In this document: one piece after another, positions 9,310 to 17,946 of the stretch
How positions within the stretch are numbered: position 1 is the stretch's first letter
Layout: the number at the start of each line of letters is the position of its first letter
Source: Pseudomonas libanensis
Lineage (GTDB): Bacteria > Pseudomonadota > Gammaproteobacteria > Pseudomonadales > Pseudomonadaceae
Assembly: GCF_001439685.1 (NCBI RefSeq)
Contig: NZ_JYLH01000015.1
Coordinates: 62,001-126,000, forward strand
Direction of reading: 5' to 3'
Length of the DNA: 64,000 nt
Notes under the pieces: generated by a model
Told to the model about the DNA's origin: nothing
The model's input: the letters and a program-made list of their open reading frames with translations, nothing else
Databases searched by the model: none
Translations under genes and position numbers: made by a program

Positions 9310-9591
9310 TCAGGCGTAGGTGTCGATCAAGGTGCCGAGCATTTCATTCGAAGCCTTGGCGACTTTCGCCCCCAACTCCACTTGAAACTTGCCCTGGGCC
9401 ATTTCCACCATATTGCTCGCAGAATTCGACGGCTGGGCGCGATCATTGGCTTGCAGGCGATCACTTTGCGCCCCGGATGGCTGGGACGTCGCGGCGCTGG
9501 CAATCTTGCCGGCCGCCTGGTCGACACGGTTCTGCCCGGCCTGAATGCTGTTCAGTCCCGAATAAAACGCGCTGCTTCCAGAGATGTCCAT
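9310..9591 (-). CDS. Small conserved protein downstream of bioD
   Basis: A 93-residue protein of unknown function, MDISGSSAFYSGLNSIQAGQ onward. Its N-terminal ~30 residues have the spacing of hydrophobic and Asn/Gln residues seen in the N-terminal helix of flagellar rod/hook proteins, the middle is Ser/Gln/Ala-rich, and the C terminus is a predicted helix (ASNMVEMAQGKFQVELGAKV). No signal peptide or cysteine is present. It lies ~100 bp downstream of bioD on the same strand, a position that in P. aeruginosa also holds a small unknown gene (PA0505). Any biotin role is unsupported. A REPIN lies directly beyond its stop. Confidence 0.7.
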   Translation of the reverse strand: MDISGSSAFYSGLNSIQAGQNRVDQAAGKIASAATSQPSGAQSDRLQANDRAQPSNSASNMVEMAQGKFQVELGAKVAKASNEMLGTLIDTYA

Positions 9592-9697
9592 GGCGTTAGC
9601 CTGCCTTCAGAGAATCGTGAGATTGGATTGAAACAGACATCCTGGCAAAAGGCCCGTCAAAAACACTAATGGCATATTGCCTTAGCGATAGCCAAAA

Positions 9698-10378
9698 TCA
9701 GTCAAGCAGGTCCAATTCAAGGTATTCGGCCACTGCAGCCGCCCCGGCGTGCTTGAGTTTCGGCACCCTTCCCAGGCAAGGCGCCGGCAAGCGCTCAGCC
9801 AGGGTGGCGAGGTTTTCTTCCAGACGAGAGGTCTTGGGATCGATGATGTTCGCCACCCAACCCGCCAGCGGCAAGCCGTCCCGTGCGATGGCTTCGGCGG
9901 TGAGCAACGCGTGGCTGATACAACCCAGGCGCACTCCAACCACCAGGATCACTGGCAGCTTGAGCGCCATGGCCAGGTCCGACAGGTTGGCCTGGTCAGC
10001 CAAGGGTACGCGCCATCCGCCCGCGCCCTCGATCAAGGTGAAATCTGCCCCACGGGCCAGGACTTGCTGCATCGGCTTGAGCAACGATTGCACCGTCAAC
10101 GCGACACCCGCCTCGCGTGCGGCCAGATGAGGCGCGATAGCCGGCTCGAATGCTACCGGGTTAACCTCGGCATAGCTCAGCGGCACTGAACATTCAGCCA
10201 ACAGCGCCAAGGCATCGGCATTGCGCAAGCCCTGGGCAGTCAGCTGGCAGCCCGACGCCACCGGTTTTCCGGCTGCCGTACTTTTACCTGCCAGCCTGGC
10301 GGCATGCAGCAGGCCAGCCGCGATAGTGGTCTTGCCCACATCGGTGTCGGTGCCGGTGATGAAATAAGCGGCGCTCAT
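9698..10378 (-). CDS. bioD: ATP-dependent dethiobiotin synthetase BioD
   Basis: A 226-residue enzyme that closes the ureido ring of dethiobiotin from diaminopelargonate, CO2 and ATP in the cytoplasm. The N terminus has the P-loop GTDTDVGKTTIAAGLL, followed by the KPVASG motif and the LIEGAGGWRVPLA segment that binds substrate and Mg-ATP. Length is normal for BioD. Last gene of the bioB-F-H-C-D operon; its ATG overlaps the bioC stop by 4 bp, so translation is coupled. Confidence 0.97.
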   Translation of the reverse strand: MSAAYFITGTDTDVGKTTIAAGLLHAARLAGKSTAAGKPVASGCQLTAQGLRNADALALLAECSVPLSYAEVNPVAFEPAIAPHLAAREAGVALTVQSLLKPMQQVLARGADFTLIEGAGGWRVPLADQANLSDLAMALKLPVILVVGVRLGCISHALLTAEAIARDGLPLAGWVANIIDPKTSRLEENLATLAERLPAPCLGRVPKLKHAGAAAVAEYLELDLLD

Positions 10379-11187
10379 GCAGGTTTCTCCAATACGGCAT
10401 ACACCACTTGGTAGGTGGCGGGCAGGCCATGGGCCTGGCGCAACTGCTCGTAAGCATCGACCAGGGCCACCATCCGTGCGCGGCCCGTCAACCCTCCCGG
10501 TCGGCCCGGGTTGAGGTTATGGGCGCCCAACGCCTTGAGTTCGTGGGTCAGGCTGCGCACATCCGGGTAATGCAGCACATGGGGCTGTCGCTCCAGGCTC
10601 ATCACCCGCAAACCGCTGGTCGCACACAGTTGTTGATAAGCCTCGAAGGTGCGGAAGCGGTTGACGTGGACCAGGCCATCCGCCGCCCGCCAGCTTTCGC
10701 GCAGTTCATCCAGGGTGCCTGTGCACAGGCTCGCGAAGGCCAGCACACCGCCCGGTTGCAGTACGCGATGAGCTTCCCTGAGTACTGCATCGAAATTTGC
10801 GCACCATTGCACCGCAAGGCTGGAAAAGAGCAATTCGATGCTGTCAGCCTTAAGCGGCAAGCGTTCCGCATCACCGGCAATGAAGTGCTGCGCACCACCC
10901 AAAGGCCGCGCATGGTTGAGCATGCCTTCGGCGATATCCAGCGCGATGCCTTCGCTTGCAGGCAAACGCACACCCAGTACCCGGCTGAAGTAGCCCGTGC
11001 CGCAGCCCATATCCAGCCAGCATTGTGGCGAAAGGTTGGCCGGCAAACGGCTGAGCAATTCATGCCCCACCGCCCGCTGCAACTCGGCCACACTGTCGTA
11101 ACTGGCCGCTGCACGGGAAAACGAGGCCGCGACCTGGCGCTTGTCCGGCAAGGCGCCCGGCAGGCAAGGATGGGATAAATCAGTCAT
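10375..11187 (-). CDS. bioC: Malonyl-ACP O-methyltransferase BioC
   Basis: A 270-residue SAM-dependent methyltransferase that methylates malonyl-ACP so fatty-acid synthesis can build the pimeloyl chain. Motif I is LDMGCGTGYFSRVL, followed by the acidic motif GIALDIAEGML and the post-motif AERLPLKADSIELLFSSLAV. The N-terminal ASFSRAAASYD is typical of BioC. The start is taken at MTDLSHP (11187); an ATG at 11199 inside the end of bioH is also possible. Coding overlaps both bioH and bioD by a few bases, consistent with one transcript. Confidence 0.95.
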   Translation of the reverse strand: MTDLSHPCLPGALPDKRQVAASFSRAAASYDSVAELQRAVGHELLSRLPANLSPQCWLDMGCGTGYFSRVLGVRLPASEGIALDIAEGMLNHARPLGGAQHFIAGDAERLPLKADSIELLFSSLAVQWCANFDAVLREAHRVLQPGGVLAFASLCTGTLDELRESWRAADGLVHVNRFRTFEAYQQLCATSGLRVMSLERQPHVLHYPDVRSLTHELKALGAHNLNPGRPGGLTGRARMVALVDAYEQLRQAHGLPATYQVVYAVLEKPA

Positions 11188-11911
11188 CAACACACTCATG
11201 CAAAAAAGCCTGGATGGCCCCTGCTACACCGTGGGGGTCTTCCAGGAGAAACGCGTGACCGGCCTGTTCAATCAGGCCGACTTCTACGTCGGGGAGCAAT
11301 GCCAGCAGGTCACTGGCGGCTTCGGCAGGCACCAGCCCATCCAAGCCGGCAAACAAATGCAACTGCGGCCCGCGAAATGCCTGCAAGGCGGCTCGGGTAT
11401 CCAGTTGGGCCAGCAGCTCCAGACCAGGCATCAAGACACCGGGGGGTGTATTCGGCGCACCGCTGACCAGCAGCCGCGACAGTCCGCGAGGGTCTGCGGC
11501 GCCCTTGGCGCACAGCAGGCCGAAGCGCTTGAGGGTGACCTGGGAGTCGGCATGGCAGCCCGCCAGGAATGCATCAAAGGTCTCGGCCGGCATCCCGTGG
11601 GGCCAGGTGTCATGGGCGACGAAACACGGATTGCTCGCCAGGGTCAGCAAACCGCAGCAACGCTCGCCGCGCCGCGCCGCCAGTTCTGAAGCGAGCATGC
11701 CGCCCAAGGACCAACCACCGAGCCAGACGTTATCCGGCAGCGTCGCATCGAGTTCATCGACCCATTCACCCACATCACTGGAATCCAGCACCGACAAAGG
11801 CTCGATCTGTACCCGCAGATGCTCGTTCAGGCCGTGCAGTGCAGCGGCCAGCGGCTCCAGCGGTGACACACCAAGCCCCCAGCCGGGCAGCAATATCAGT
11901 CGATTACGCAT
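11180..11911 (-). CDS. bioH: Pimeloyl-ACP methyl ester carboxylesterase BioH
   Basis: A 243-residue alpha/beta hydrolase expected to remove the methyl ester from pimeloyl-ACP methyl ester and end chain building. It shows the oxyanion motif LLPGWGLG near the N terminus, the nucleophile elbow GGWSLGGMLASELA (Ser), an acid residue in FAGLDGLVP and the histidine in QAGHAFLLE. It lies between bioF and bioC with short overlaps on both sides, and this position defines the role. Overall similarity to E. coli BioH is not obvious by eye, so it may be a BioH-type isozyme. Confidence 0.92.
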   Translation of the reverse strand: MRNRLILLPGWGLGVSPLEPLAAALHGLNEHLRVQIEPLSVLDSSDVGEWVDELDATLPDNVWLGGWSLGGMLASELAARRGERCCGLLTLASNPCFVAHDTWPHGMPAETFDAFLAGCHADSQVTLKRFGLLCAKGAADPRGLSRLLVSGAPNTPPGVLMPGLELLAQLDTRAALQAFRGPQLHLFAGLDGLVPAEAASDLLALLPDVEVGLIEQAGHAFLLEDPHGVAGAIQAFLHECVDD

Positions 11912-13085
11912 GGTCGGGCTCCGAGGCGCCTAACAAGCGGAAACACTCTTCCAACCCGTTTAACAATAGCTGCACCTGCGCCTCGCTGTGGGCCGCCGTT
12001 AATGTCACCCGTAAACGGGCAGTGCCGGCGGGCACGGTAGGCGGGCGGATCGCAGTTACCATCAGGCCACGCTCGCGCAGCATTTGCGACAGGCGCAACG
12101 CCCGGGCACTGTCGCCAATCAGGATCGGCTGGATCGGCGTAAAGCTGTCCATCAGTGCCAGGCCCATCTGCTCGGCGCCCTGGCGGAACTGGCGGATCAA
12201 CCCGTTGAGGTGCTCGCGGCGCCAATGTTCATGGCGCAACAGCTCCAGGCTTTTCAGGGTGGCGCTGGCCAGTGCCGGGGGTTGGCTGGTGGTGTAGATA
12301 TACGGGCGGGCAAACTGGATCAGGCTTTCGATCAACTCCTCGCTGCCGGCCACAAATGCCCCGGCGGTGCCGAAGGCTTTGCCCAAGGTGCCAACCAGCA
12401 CCGGCACGTCCTCCTGGCTCAAGCCGAAATGCTCGACGATGCCACCGCCCTGGCCACCCAAGGGGCCGAAGCCATGGGCGTCATCCACCATCAGCCAGGC
12501 ACCTCTGGCCTTGGCTTCACGGGCCAGTGCGGGGAGGTTGGCCAGGTCGCCGTCCATGCTGAACACGCCATCAGTGACCACCAGTGTATTGCCGGTGGCC
12601 TTCTCCAGGCGCTTGGCCAGGCTGTCGGCGTCGTTATGCAGGTAGCGATTGAAACGCGCCCCGGACAGCAAGCCGGCATCCAGCAATGACGCGTGGTTGA
12701 GGCGATCTTGCAGTACCGTATCGCCCTGCCCCACCAATGCCGTGACGGCGCCGAGGTTGGCCATGTAGCCGGTGGTGAACAGCAGTGCACGCGGGCGCCC
12801 GGTCAAATCAGCCAGGGCTTCTTCCAACTCATGGTGCGGCGTGGCGTGGCCCACCACCAGATGCGAAGCGCCACCGCCCACGCCCCACCGGGCCGCTCCG
12901 GCGCGCCAGGCTTCGATCACCTGCGGGTGATTGGCCAGGCCCAGGTAATCGTTATTGCAGAACGCCAACAATGGCTGGCCATCCACCACCACTTCGGGCC
13001 CTTGAGGGCTCTGCAGCAGCGGGCGTTGACGGTAAAGATGTTCGGCACGGCGGGCAGCGAGGCGCGCGGAGAGATCAAAAGACAT
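11904..13085 (-). CDS. bioF: 8-amino-7-oxononanoate synthase BioF
   Basis: A 393-residue PLP enzyme that condenses pimeloyl-ACP (or -CoA) with L-alanine. The start at MSFDLSARLAARRAEHLYRQ is chosen by family alignment and position 8 bp after the bioB stop. FCNNDYLGLANHPQVIEAW, the GGGASHLVVGH loop, VVTDGVFSMDGDLANLP, VDDAHGFGPLG and VGTLGKAFGTAGAFVAGS (with the PLP lysine) are all present. Normal length. Second gene of the bio operon, overlapping bioH by 8 bp. Confidence 0.97.
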   Translation of the reverse strand: MSFDLSARLAARRAEHLYRQRPLLQSPQGPEVVVDGQPLLAFCNNDYLGLANHPQVIEAWRAGAARWGVGGGASHLVVGHATPHHELEEALADLTGRPRALLFTTGYMANLGAVTALVGQGDTVLQDRLNHASLLDAGLLSGARFNRYLHNDADSLAKRLEKATGNTLVVTDGVFSMDGDLANLPALAREAKARGAWLMVDDAHGFGPLGGQGGGIVEHFGLSQEDVPVLVGTLGKAFGTAGAFVAGSEELIESLIQFARPYIYTTSQPPALASATLKSLELLRHEHWRREHLNGLIRQFRQGAEQMGLALMDSFTPIQPILIGDSARALRLSQMLRERGLMVTAIRPPTVPAGTARLRVTLTAAHSEAQVQLLLNGLEECFRLLGASEPDHA

Positions 13086-13092
13086 GCTGGCC

Positions 13093-14148
13093 TCAAACAG
13101 CGGCGTTATAGAACTGCTCGCTGCTCTTTTGCTCCACCAACGCCTGCTCAATCGCCGCCTGGTGCACTTCATCGGCGTGCTCTTCACGGGCTTCGGGCAG
13201 GATGCCCAAGCGTGCAAACAGTTGCATGTCCTTGTCGGCCTGCGGGTTGGCGGTGGTCAGCAGTTTGTCGCCGTAGAAGATCGAGTTGGCGCCGGCAAAA
13301 AACGCCAGGGCCTGCATCTGCTCGTTCATGGCTTCGCGGCCAGCGGACAGGCGCACGTGGGATTGCGGCATCAGGATGCGCGCCACCGCCAGCATACGGA
13401 TGAAGTCGAAAGGGTCGATGTCCTCGGCGTTCTCCAACGGCGTACCGGCAACCTTCACCAGCATGTTGATTGGCACCGACTCCGGATGTTCTGGCAGGTT
13501 GGCCAGCTGGATCAGCAGGTTGGCACGGTCGTCAAGGGACTCGCCCATGCCGAGGATGCCGCCCGAGCAGATCTTCATCCCCGAGTCACGCACATAGGCC
13601 AGGGTTTGCAGGCGCTCGCCGTAGGTGCGGGTGGTGATGATCGAGCCGTAGAACTCCGGCGACGTATCGAGGTTGTGGTTGTAGTAATCCAGGCCGGCCT
13701 GGGCCAGGGCTTCGGTCTGGTCCTGGTCGAGGCGCCCGAGGGTCATGCAGGTTTCCAGGCCCATGGCCTTCACGCCTTTGACCATCTCCAACACGTAGGG
13801 CATGTCCTTGGCCGACGGGTGTTTCCACGCCGCGCCCATGCAGAAGCGCGTCGAGCCGATGGCCTTGGCGCGGGCGGCCTCTTCGAGGACCTTCTGCACC
13901 TCCATCAGCTTCTCTTTTTCCAGGCCGGTGTTGTAGTGGCCCGACTGCGGACAATATTTGCAATCTTCCGGGCAGGCGCCGGTCTTGATCGACAGCAAGG
14001 TCGATACCTGCACGCGGTTGGCGTCGAAATGCGCGCGGTGCACGGTCTGCGCCTGGAACAACAGGTCATTGAATGGCTGCACGAACAGGGCTTTGACTTC
14101 GGCTAAGGACCAATCGTGACGCAGGGTGGCAGAGGTGCTGGCGCTCAT
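13093..14148 (-). CDS. bioB: Biotin synthase BioB
   Basis: A 351-residue radical-SAM enzyme that inserts sulfur into dethiobiotin. The cluster motif CPEDCKYCPQSGHYNTGL gives the CxxxCxxC ligands of the [4Fe-4S] centre. Further conserved parts are RFCMGAAWKHP, YYNHNLDTSPEFY, CSGGILGMGE and NSIFYGDKLLTT, which supply the second-cluster ligands. First gene of the operon. The upstream gap shared with comF contains a BirA-type operator overlying a TTGACA -35 element, so biotin-dependent repression is expected. Confidence 0.97.
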   Translation of the reverse strand: MSASTSATLRHDWSLAEVKALFVQPFNDLLFQAQTVHRAHFDANRVQVSTLLSIKTGACPEDCKYCPQSGHYNTGLEKEKLMEVQKVLEEAARAKAIGSTRFCMGAAWKHPSAKDMPYVLEMVKGVKAMGLETCMTLGRLDQDQTEALAQAGLDYYNHNLDTSPEFYGSIITTRTYGERLQTLAYVRDSGMKICSGGILGMGESLDDRANLLIQLANLPEHPESVPINMLVKVAGTPLENAEDIDPFDFIRMLAVARILMPQSHVRLSAGREAMNEQMQALAFFAGANSIFYGDKLLTTANPQADKDMQLFARLGILPEAREEHADEVHQAAIEQALVEQKSSEQFYNAAV

Positions 14149-14239
14149 GGGCGATTCCTTGATTATGCTTTGGCAAGCGCTGCGGGAAGGGCAATACCCA
14201 CAGGCGCGACACGGATGCCGGCATATTTAAGGAAGAATC

Positions 14240-14977
14240 ATGCACTGTCAACCTGACCACAAACACCAAGTTTACATCTGGTCAAAAAACATACAGAGCT
14301 GCTTGGTTTGCGATGAAAGCACTCAATCAGCCGAACCTATTTGCAACGTCTGCGAAACAGACCTGCCTTGGCTAATGGAGCAGTGCGAACGCTGCGCCCT
14401 GCCCTTGCCGATGGACGGCTTGATCTGCGGGCAGTGCCAAAGGCACTCACCCGCTTTCAAGCAGGTCGTCGCGCCATGGACCTATAGCTTTCCCATCGAC
14501 ACCCTCATCAGCCGCTTCAAGCATCAGGCCCGCTGGCCGTTGGGGCACATGCTGGCACGTCTGCTGGGGCAACATCTGCAACACCGCTTCGACAACGCTG
14601 AACTCGACCGGCCCGACTACCTGCTGCCGGTGCCCATGGCCCGCAGACGCCTGCGCGAACGCGGCTTTAACCAAGCGTTGATGGTGGCCCGCTGGCTCAG
14701 TAAAGACCTCGAGATTCCCTACCATGAACATGCGTTATTACGCCCTTATGAAACCGTCGCGCAGCAAGACCTGGATGCCAAGGCCCGCAAACGCAACCTG
14801 CTCAACGCTTTTGCCCTGGCACCCGACGCCCACGTAGCAGGGCAACATCTGGCATTGGTAGACGACGTACTCACCACCGGCGCCACGGCCCACAGCGTGG
14901 CGCGGCTGTTGATAGGTGCCGGCGCACGCCAAGTCGACGTCTATTGCCTGGCACGTACACCAAGGTCCAGCGCCTGA
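14240..14977 (+). CDS. comF: ComF-family phosphoribosyltransferase-like protein
   Basis: A 245-residue ComF/GntX-type protein. The N terminus has two zinc-ribbon-like cysteine pairs (CLVCDE, CNVCE, CERCALP, CGQC). The C-terminal phosphoribosyltransferase fold carries the PRPP-binding signature LALVDDVLTTGATAHSVARL. In naturally competent bacteria ComF helps DNA uptake; in Pseudomonas its role is not established. The start has a good AAGGAAG ribosome site 8 bp upstream. It is divergent from bioB, and the bio operator overlaps its first codons, so the two may share control. Confidence 0.93.
   Translation: MHCQPDHKHQVYIWSKNIQSCLVCDESTQSAEPICNVCETDLPWLMEQCERCALPLPMDGLICGQCQRHSPAFKQVVAPWTYSFPIDTLISRFKHQARWPLGHMLARLLGQHLQHRFDNAELDRPDYLLPVPMARRRLRERGFNQALMVARWLSKDLEIPYHEHALLRPYETVAQQDLDAKARKRNLLNAFALAPDAHVAGQHLALVDDVLTTGATAHSVARLLIGAGARQVDVYCLARTPRSSA
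14244..14276 (-). promoter_or_regulatory. BirA-type operator and -35 of the bio promoter
   Basis: The arms TGTCAACC (14246-14253) and AGTTTACA (14269-14276) are separated by 15 bp, matching the enterobacterial BirA operator TGTAAACC-N15-GGTTTACA with two mismatches. On the minus strand the proximal arm contains a perfect TTGACA, with a weak AT-rich -10 candidate 16-17 bp further toward bioB, so repressor would block RNA polymerase. The operator lies just inside the comF coding region. Confidence 0.7.
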
Positions 14978-15028
14978 CTTGACTCCCCTGCGCCAGGACG
15001 GCAACGTCCGCTCATCCCATTCAGACGT

Positions 15029-15799
15029 ATGCCCATGTCCCTGCCCAGCCCCCTCAACCAACACATCATCCGTCGCCCCCAGCGTATTGCCTTGCTGGGG
15101 CATATCGCCGAGCAGGGTTCCATCACCCGTGCGGCCAAAAGCGCCGGGTTGAGTTACAAGGCTGCTTGGGACGCCATCGACGAACTGAACAATCTGGCGC
15201 AAAAACCGCTGGTTGAACGCAGCGTCGGCGGCAAGGGCGGTGGCGGCGCCAAGCTGACGCAAGAAGGTGAACGGGTGTTGCGCCTCTATCAGCGCTTGCA
15301 AGTGTTGCAGGCCGAAGTACTCGGTTCGGACGAAGCGGCCAGCGACTTCAACCTGCTGGGCCGCTTGATGCTGCGCACCAGTGCGCGCAACCAATTGCAC
15401 GGCCAGGTCAGCGTCATCGACAGCCATGGGCGCAATGACATGATTAGCCTGCAGCTGGCCGGCGGCTTGCATCTAGTCGCACAGATCACCCACGACAGCA
15501 CCCAACGACTGGAACTGCAGATCGGCGTGGAAGTGGTCGCCCTGATCAAGGCCGGGTGGCTCGAGTTGCTGGCGATCGGGCAGCCTGAAACACCTGGACA
15601 CAATTGCATGGGCGGTGTGATCGAGATGATTCTCGACGCCGAAGATGGCCCCAGTGAGGTGCGTGTCGCCCTGCCCAACGGCCAGGTGCTATGCGCGCTG
15701 GCACCGCCCGCTGCACTCCAGGCCCTCGACGCTGCCGAGGGCCAACCGATCCGCGTGCAATTCGCCCCCAGCAATGTGTTGCTTGGCACGCCGGTATAG
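15029..15799 (+). CDS. ModE-like molybdate-responsive regulator
   Basis: A 256-residue protein with the ModE layout: an N-terminal LysR-type winged helix (LGHIAEQGSITRAAKSAGLSYKAAWDAIDELN) with the SVGGKGGGGAKLT wing, then two TOBE-type oxyanion-binding repeats (LMLRTSARNQLHGQVSVI and LGLQIGV-like segments to the C terminus). ModE represses molybdate uptake genes when molybdate is bound, but no modABC lies in this window. Two in-frame ATGs at 15029 and 15035 are equally acceptable starts. Confidence 0.85.
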   Translation: MPMSLPSPLNQHIIRRPQRIALLGHIAEQGSITRAAKSAGLSYKAAWDAIDELNNLAQKPLVERSVGGKGGGGAKLTQEGERVLRLYQRLQVLQAEVLGSDEAASDFNLLGRLMLRTSARNQLHGQVSVIDSHGRNDMISLQLAGGLHLVAQITHDSTQRLELQIGVEVVALIKAGWLELLAIGQPETPGHNCMGGVIEMILDAEDGPSEVRVALPNGQVLCALAPPAALQALDAAEGQPIRVQFAPSNVLLGTPV

Positions 15800-15878
15800 C
15801 GAGTCAAAGTCTTCGAACTGCAACAATTTGGTCACAAGCGCTGCTTAAGGTGTCTGCAAAAACCGCAGGGAGCCTGAG

Positions 15879-17777
15879 ATGAGCCTATTAGAAGAAAACC
15901 AAGCCACCGACCTTGAACAGATGGTCGGCCTGACCCGTCGTCGCTTTATCGGCGCAGGCGCCCTGTGCGGCGCGGCGATGTTCCTGGGTGGCAACCTGCT
16001 GAGCCGCAGCGCCCTGGCCGTGAACGCCGCCTCCGCCAGCCCATTGCTGGGCTTCACCAGCATTGCCGCCGCCACCAGCGACACCATCACCCTGCCTCCG
16101 GGCTACAGCGCTTCGGTGCTGATCAGTTGGGGCCAGCCATTGCACAAGAACGCGCCGGCTTTCGACCCGTCCGGCAATGGTACGGCCAAGGCCCAGGAAC
16201 AACAGTTCGGCGACCACAACGACGGCATGAGCCTGTTTCCCTTCCCGGGCGACAACAACCGCGCGCTCATGGCAATCAACAACGAGTACACCAACTACCG
16301 CTACCTCTTCGCCCACGGCGGTGCACCGCAATCGGCTGAAGAGGTACGCAAGGCCCTGGCCAGCGAAGGCGTGTCGGTCATCGAAGTGCGGCGCAAGGGC
16401 GACACCTGGCAGTTCGTCCAGGACTCTCGCTACAACCGGCGCATCCACGGCAATTCACCGATCCGCTTGAGCGGCCCCGCCGCCGGCCATGATTGGTTGA
16501 AAACCGCCGCCGACAACAGCGGCAAAAAAGTTCTCGGCACGTTCCAGAACTGCGCCAACGGCAAGACCCCCTGGGGCACCTACCTGACCTGCGAAGAAAA
16601 CTTCACCGACTGTTTCGGCAGCAGCAACCCGCAGCAAGCTTTCGACGCCGGGCAGAAGCGCTACGGCGTGGTAGCCGCCAGCAAAGATATCAACTGGCAC
16701 CCGCACGACCCACGTTTCGACATGGCCAAAAACCCCAATGAACTCAATCGCCATGGCTGGGTGGTGGAAATCGACCCGTTCGATCCGCAATCCACCCCGG
16801 TCAAACGCACGGCCCTGGGGCGCTTCAAACACGAAAACGCCGCCCTCGCCGAAACCCGTGACGGCCGCGCCGTGGTGTACATGGGCGACGATGAGCGCGG
16901 TGAGTTCATCTACAAATTCGTCAGCCGCGATCAGATCAATCACAACAATCCAAAAGCCAACAAAGACCTGCTCGACCACGGCACCTTGTACGTGGCCATC
17001 TTCGACGCAGGCGACGGCGATGCCGATCATCCCAAAGGCAAAGGCCAATGGGTTGAACTCACCCATGGCAAAAACGGCATCGACGCCAGCAGCGGTTTCG
17101 CCAATCAGGCCGAGGTGCTGATCCACGCGCGCCTGGCCGCCAGCGTGGTGAAAGCCACGCGCATGGACCGCCCGGAATGGATTGTGGTCAGCCCTACCGA
17201 CGGTCAGGTCTATTGCACCCTGACCAACAACGCCAAGCGCGGCGAAGACGGCCAGCCGGTGGGCGGGCCCAACCCACGGGAGAAGAACGTCTACGGTCAG
17301 ATCCTGCGCTGGAAAGCCGACGCCGATAACCACGGTGCCACGGACTTCACCTGGGACTTGTTCGTGGTGGCCGGCAACCCGGGTGTGCACGCCGGTACAC
17401 CGAAGGGCGGTTCATCCAATATCAGCCCCCAGAACATGTTCAATAGCCCCGACGGTCTTGGTTTCGACAAAGCGGGGCGCCTGTGGATCCTGACCGATGG
17501 CGACTACAGCAATGCCGGCGACTTCGCGGGCATGGGCAATAACCAGATGCTGTGTGCCGACCCGAGCACCGGTGAGATCCGTCGCTTCATGGTGGGGCCA
17601 GTGGCGTGTGAGGTGACGGGGATCAGCTTTTCGCCGGATCAAAAGACGCTGTTCGTGGGCATTCAGCACCCAGGGGAAACCGGTGGTTCGACCTGGCCGG
17701 AACACCTGCCCAATGGCAAGCCGCGGTCGTCGGTGGTGGCGATTCGGCGGGATGATGGTGGGATCATCGGCGCCTGA
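15879..17777 (+). CDS. PhoX-family (DUF839) Tat-exported protein
   Basis: A 632-residue protein of the PhoX alkaline-phosphatase family. The N terminus has a twin-arginine signal, TRRRFIGAGALCGAAMFLGG, ending near SRSALAVNA, so it should be folded in the cytoplasm and exported. Conserved stretches include NNEYTNYRYLFAHGG, GTYLTCEENFTDCFG, RHGWVVEIDPFDP, ALGRFKHENAAL, MGDDERGEFIYKFVS and SPDGLGFDKAGRLWILTDG, whose acidic residues fit the Ca/Fe metal centre. Probable phosphomonoesterase; true PhoX and uncharacterised DUF839 proteins are hard to separate. A good RBS (AGGGAGC) precedes the ATG. Confidence 0.88.
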   Translation: MSLLEENQATDLEQMVGLTRRRFIGAGALCGAAMFLGGNLLSRSALAVNAASASPLLGFTSIAAATSDTITLPPGYSASVLISWGQPLHKNAPAFDPSGNGTAKAQEQQFGDHNDGMSLFPFPGDNNRALMAINNEYTNYRYLFAHGGAPQSAEEVRKALASEGVSVIEVRRKGDTWQFVQDSRYNRRIHGNSPIRLSGPAAGHDWLKTAADNSGKKVLGTFQNCANGKTPWGTYLTCEENFTDCFGSSNPQQAFDAGQKRYGVVAASKDINWHPHDPRFDMAKNPNELNRHGWVVEIDPFDPQSTPVKRTALGRFKHENAALAETRDGRAVVYMGDDERGEFIYKFVSRDQINHNNPKANKDLLDHGTLYVAIFDAGDGDADHPKGKGQWVELTHGKNGIDASSGFANQAEVLIHARLAASVVKATRMDRPEWIVVSPTDGQVYCTLTNNAKRGEDGQPVGGPNPREKNVYGQILRWKADADNHGATDFTWDLFVVAGNPGVHAGTPKGGSSNISPQNMFNSPDGLGFDKAGRLWILTDGDYSNAGDFAGMGNNQMLCADPSTGEIRRFMVGPVACEVTGISFSPDQKTLFVGIQHPGETGGSTWPEHLPNGKPRSSVVAIRRDDGGIIGA

Positions 17778-17786
17778 TAGGGCCTC

Positions 17787-17859
17787 ATCGGGGGCAAGCC
17801 CCCTCCCACAATTGTGAATTGCGAATACATTCAAGTGTGGGAGGGGGCTTGCCCCCGAT
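17787..17859. repeat. REP pair, reversed arrangement
   Basis: Two copies of the GGGGGCTTGCCCCC-type REP lie in opposite orientation, but with the CCCACA ends facing inward, the reverse of the other pairs here. They fill the gap between the PhoX-family gene and srkA. Confidence 0.85.
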
Positions 17860-17946
17860 TGCAATAGCACAGCCACCACCTATCTCAAGCCCGGTGCGTT
17901 ACCATACCCGGCCCGACGCGGCGCCCTGCTGCGCGCAGGAGTTCGC

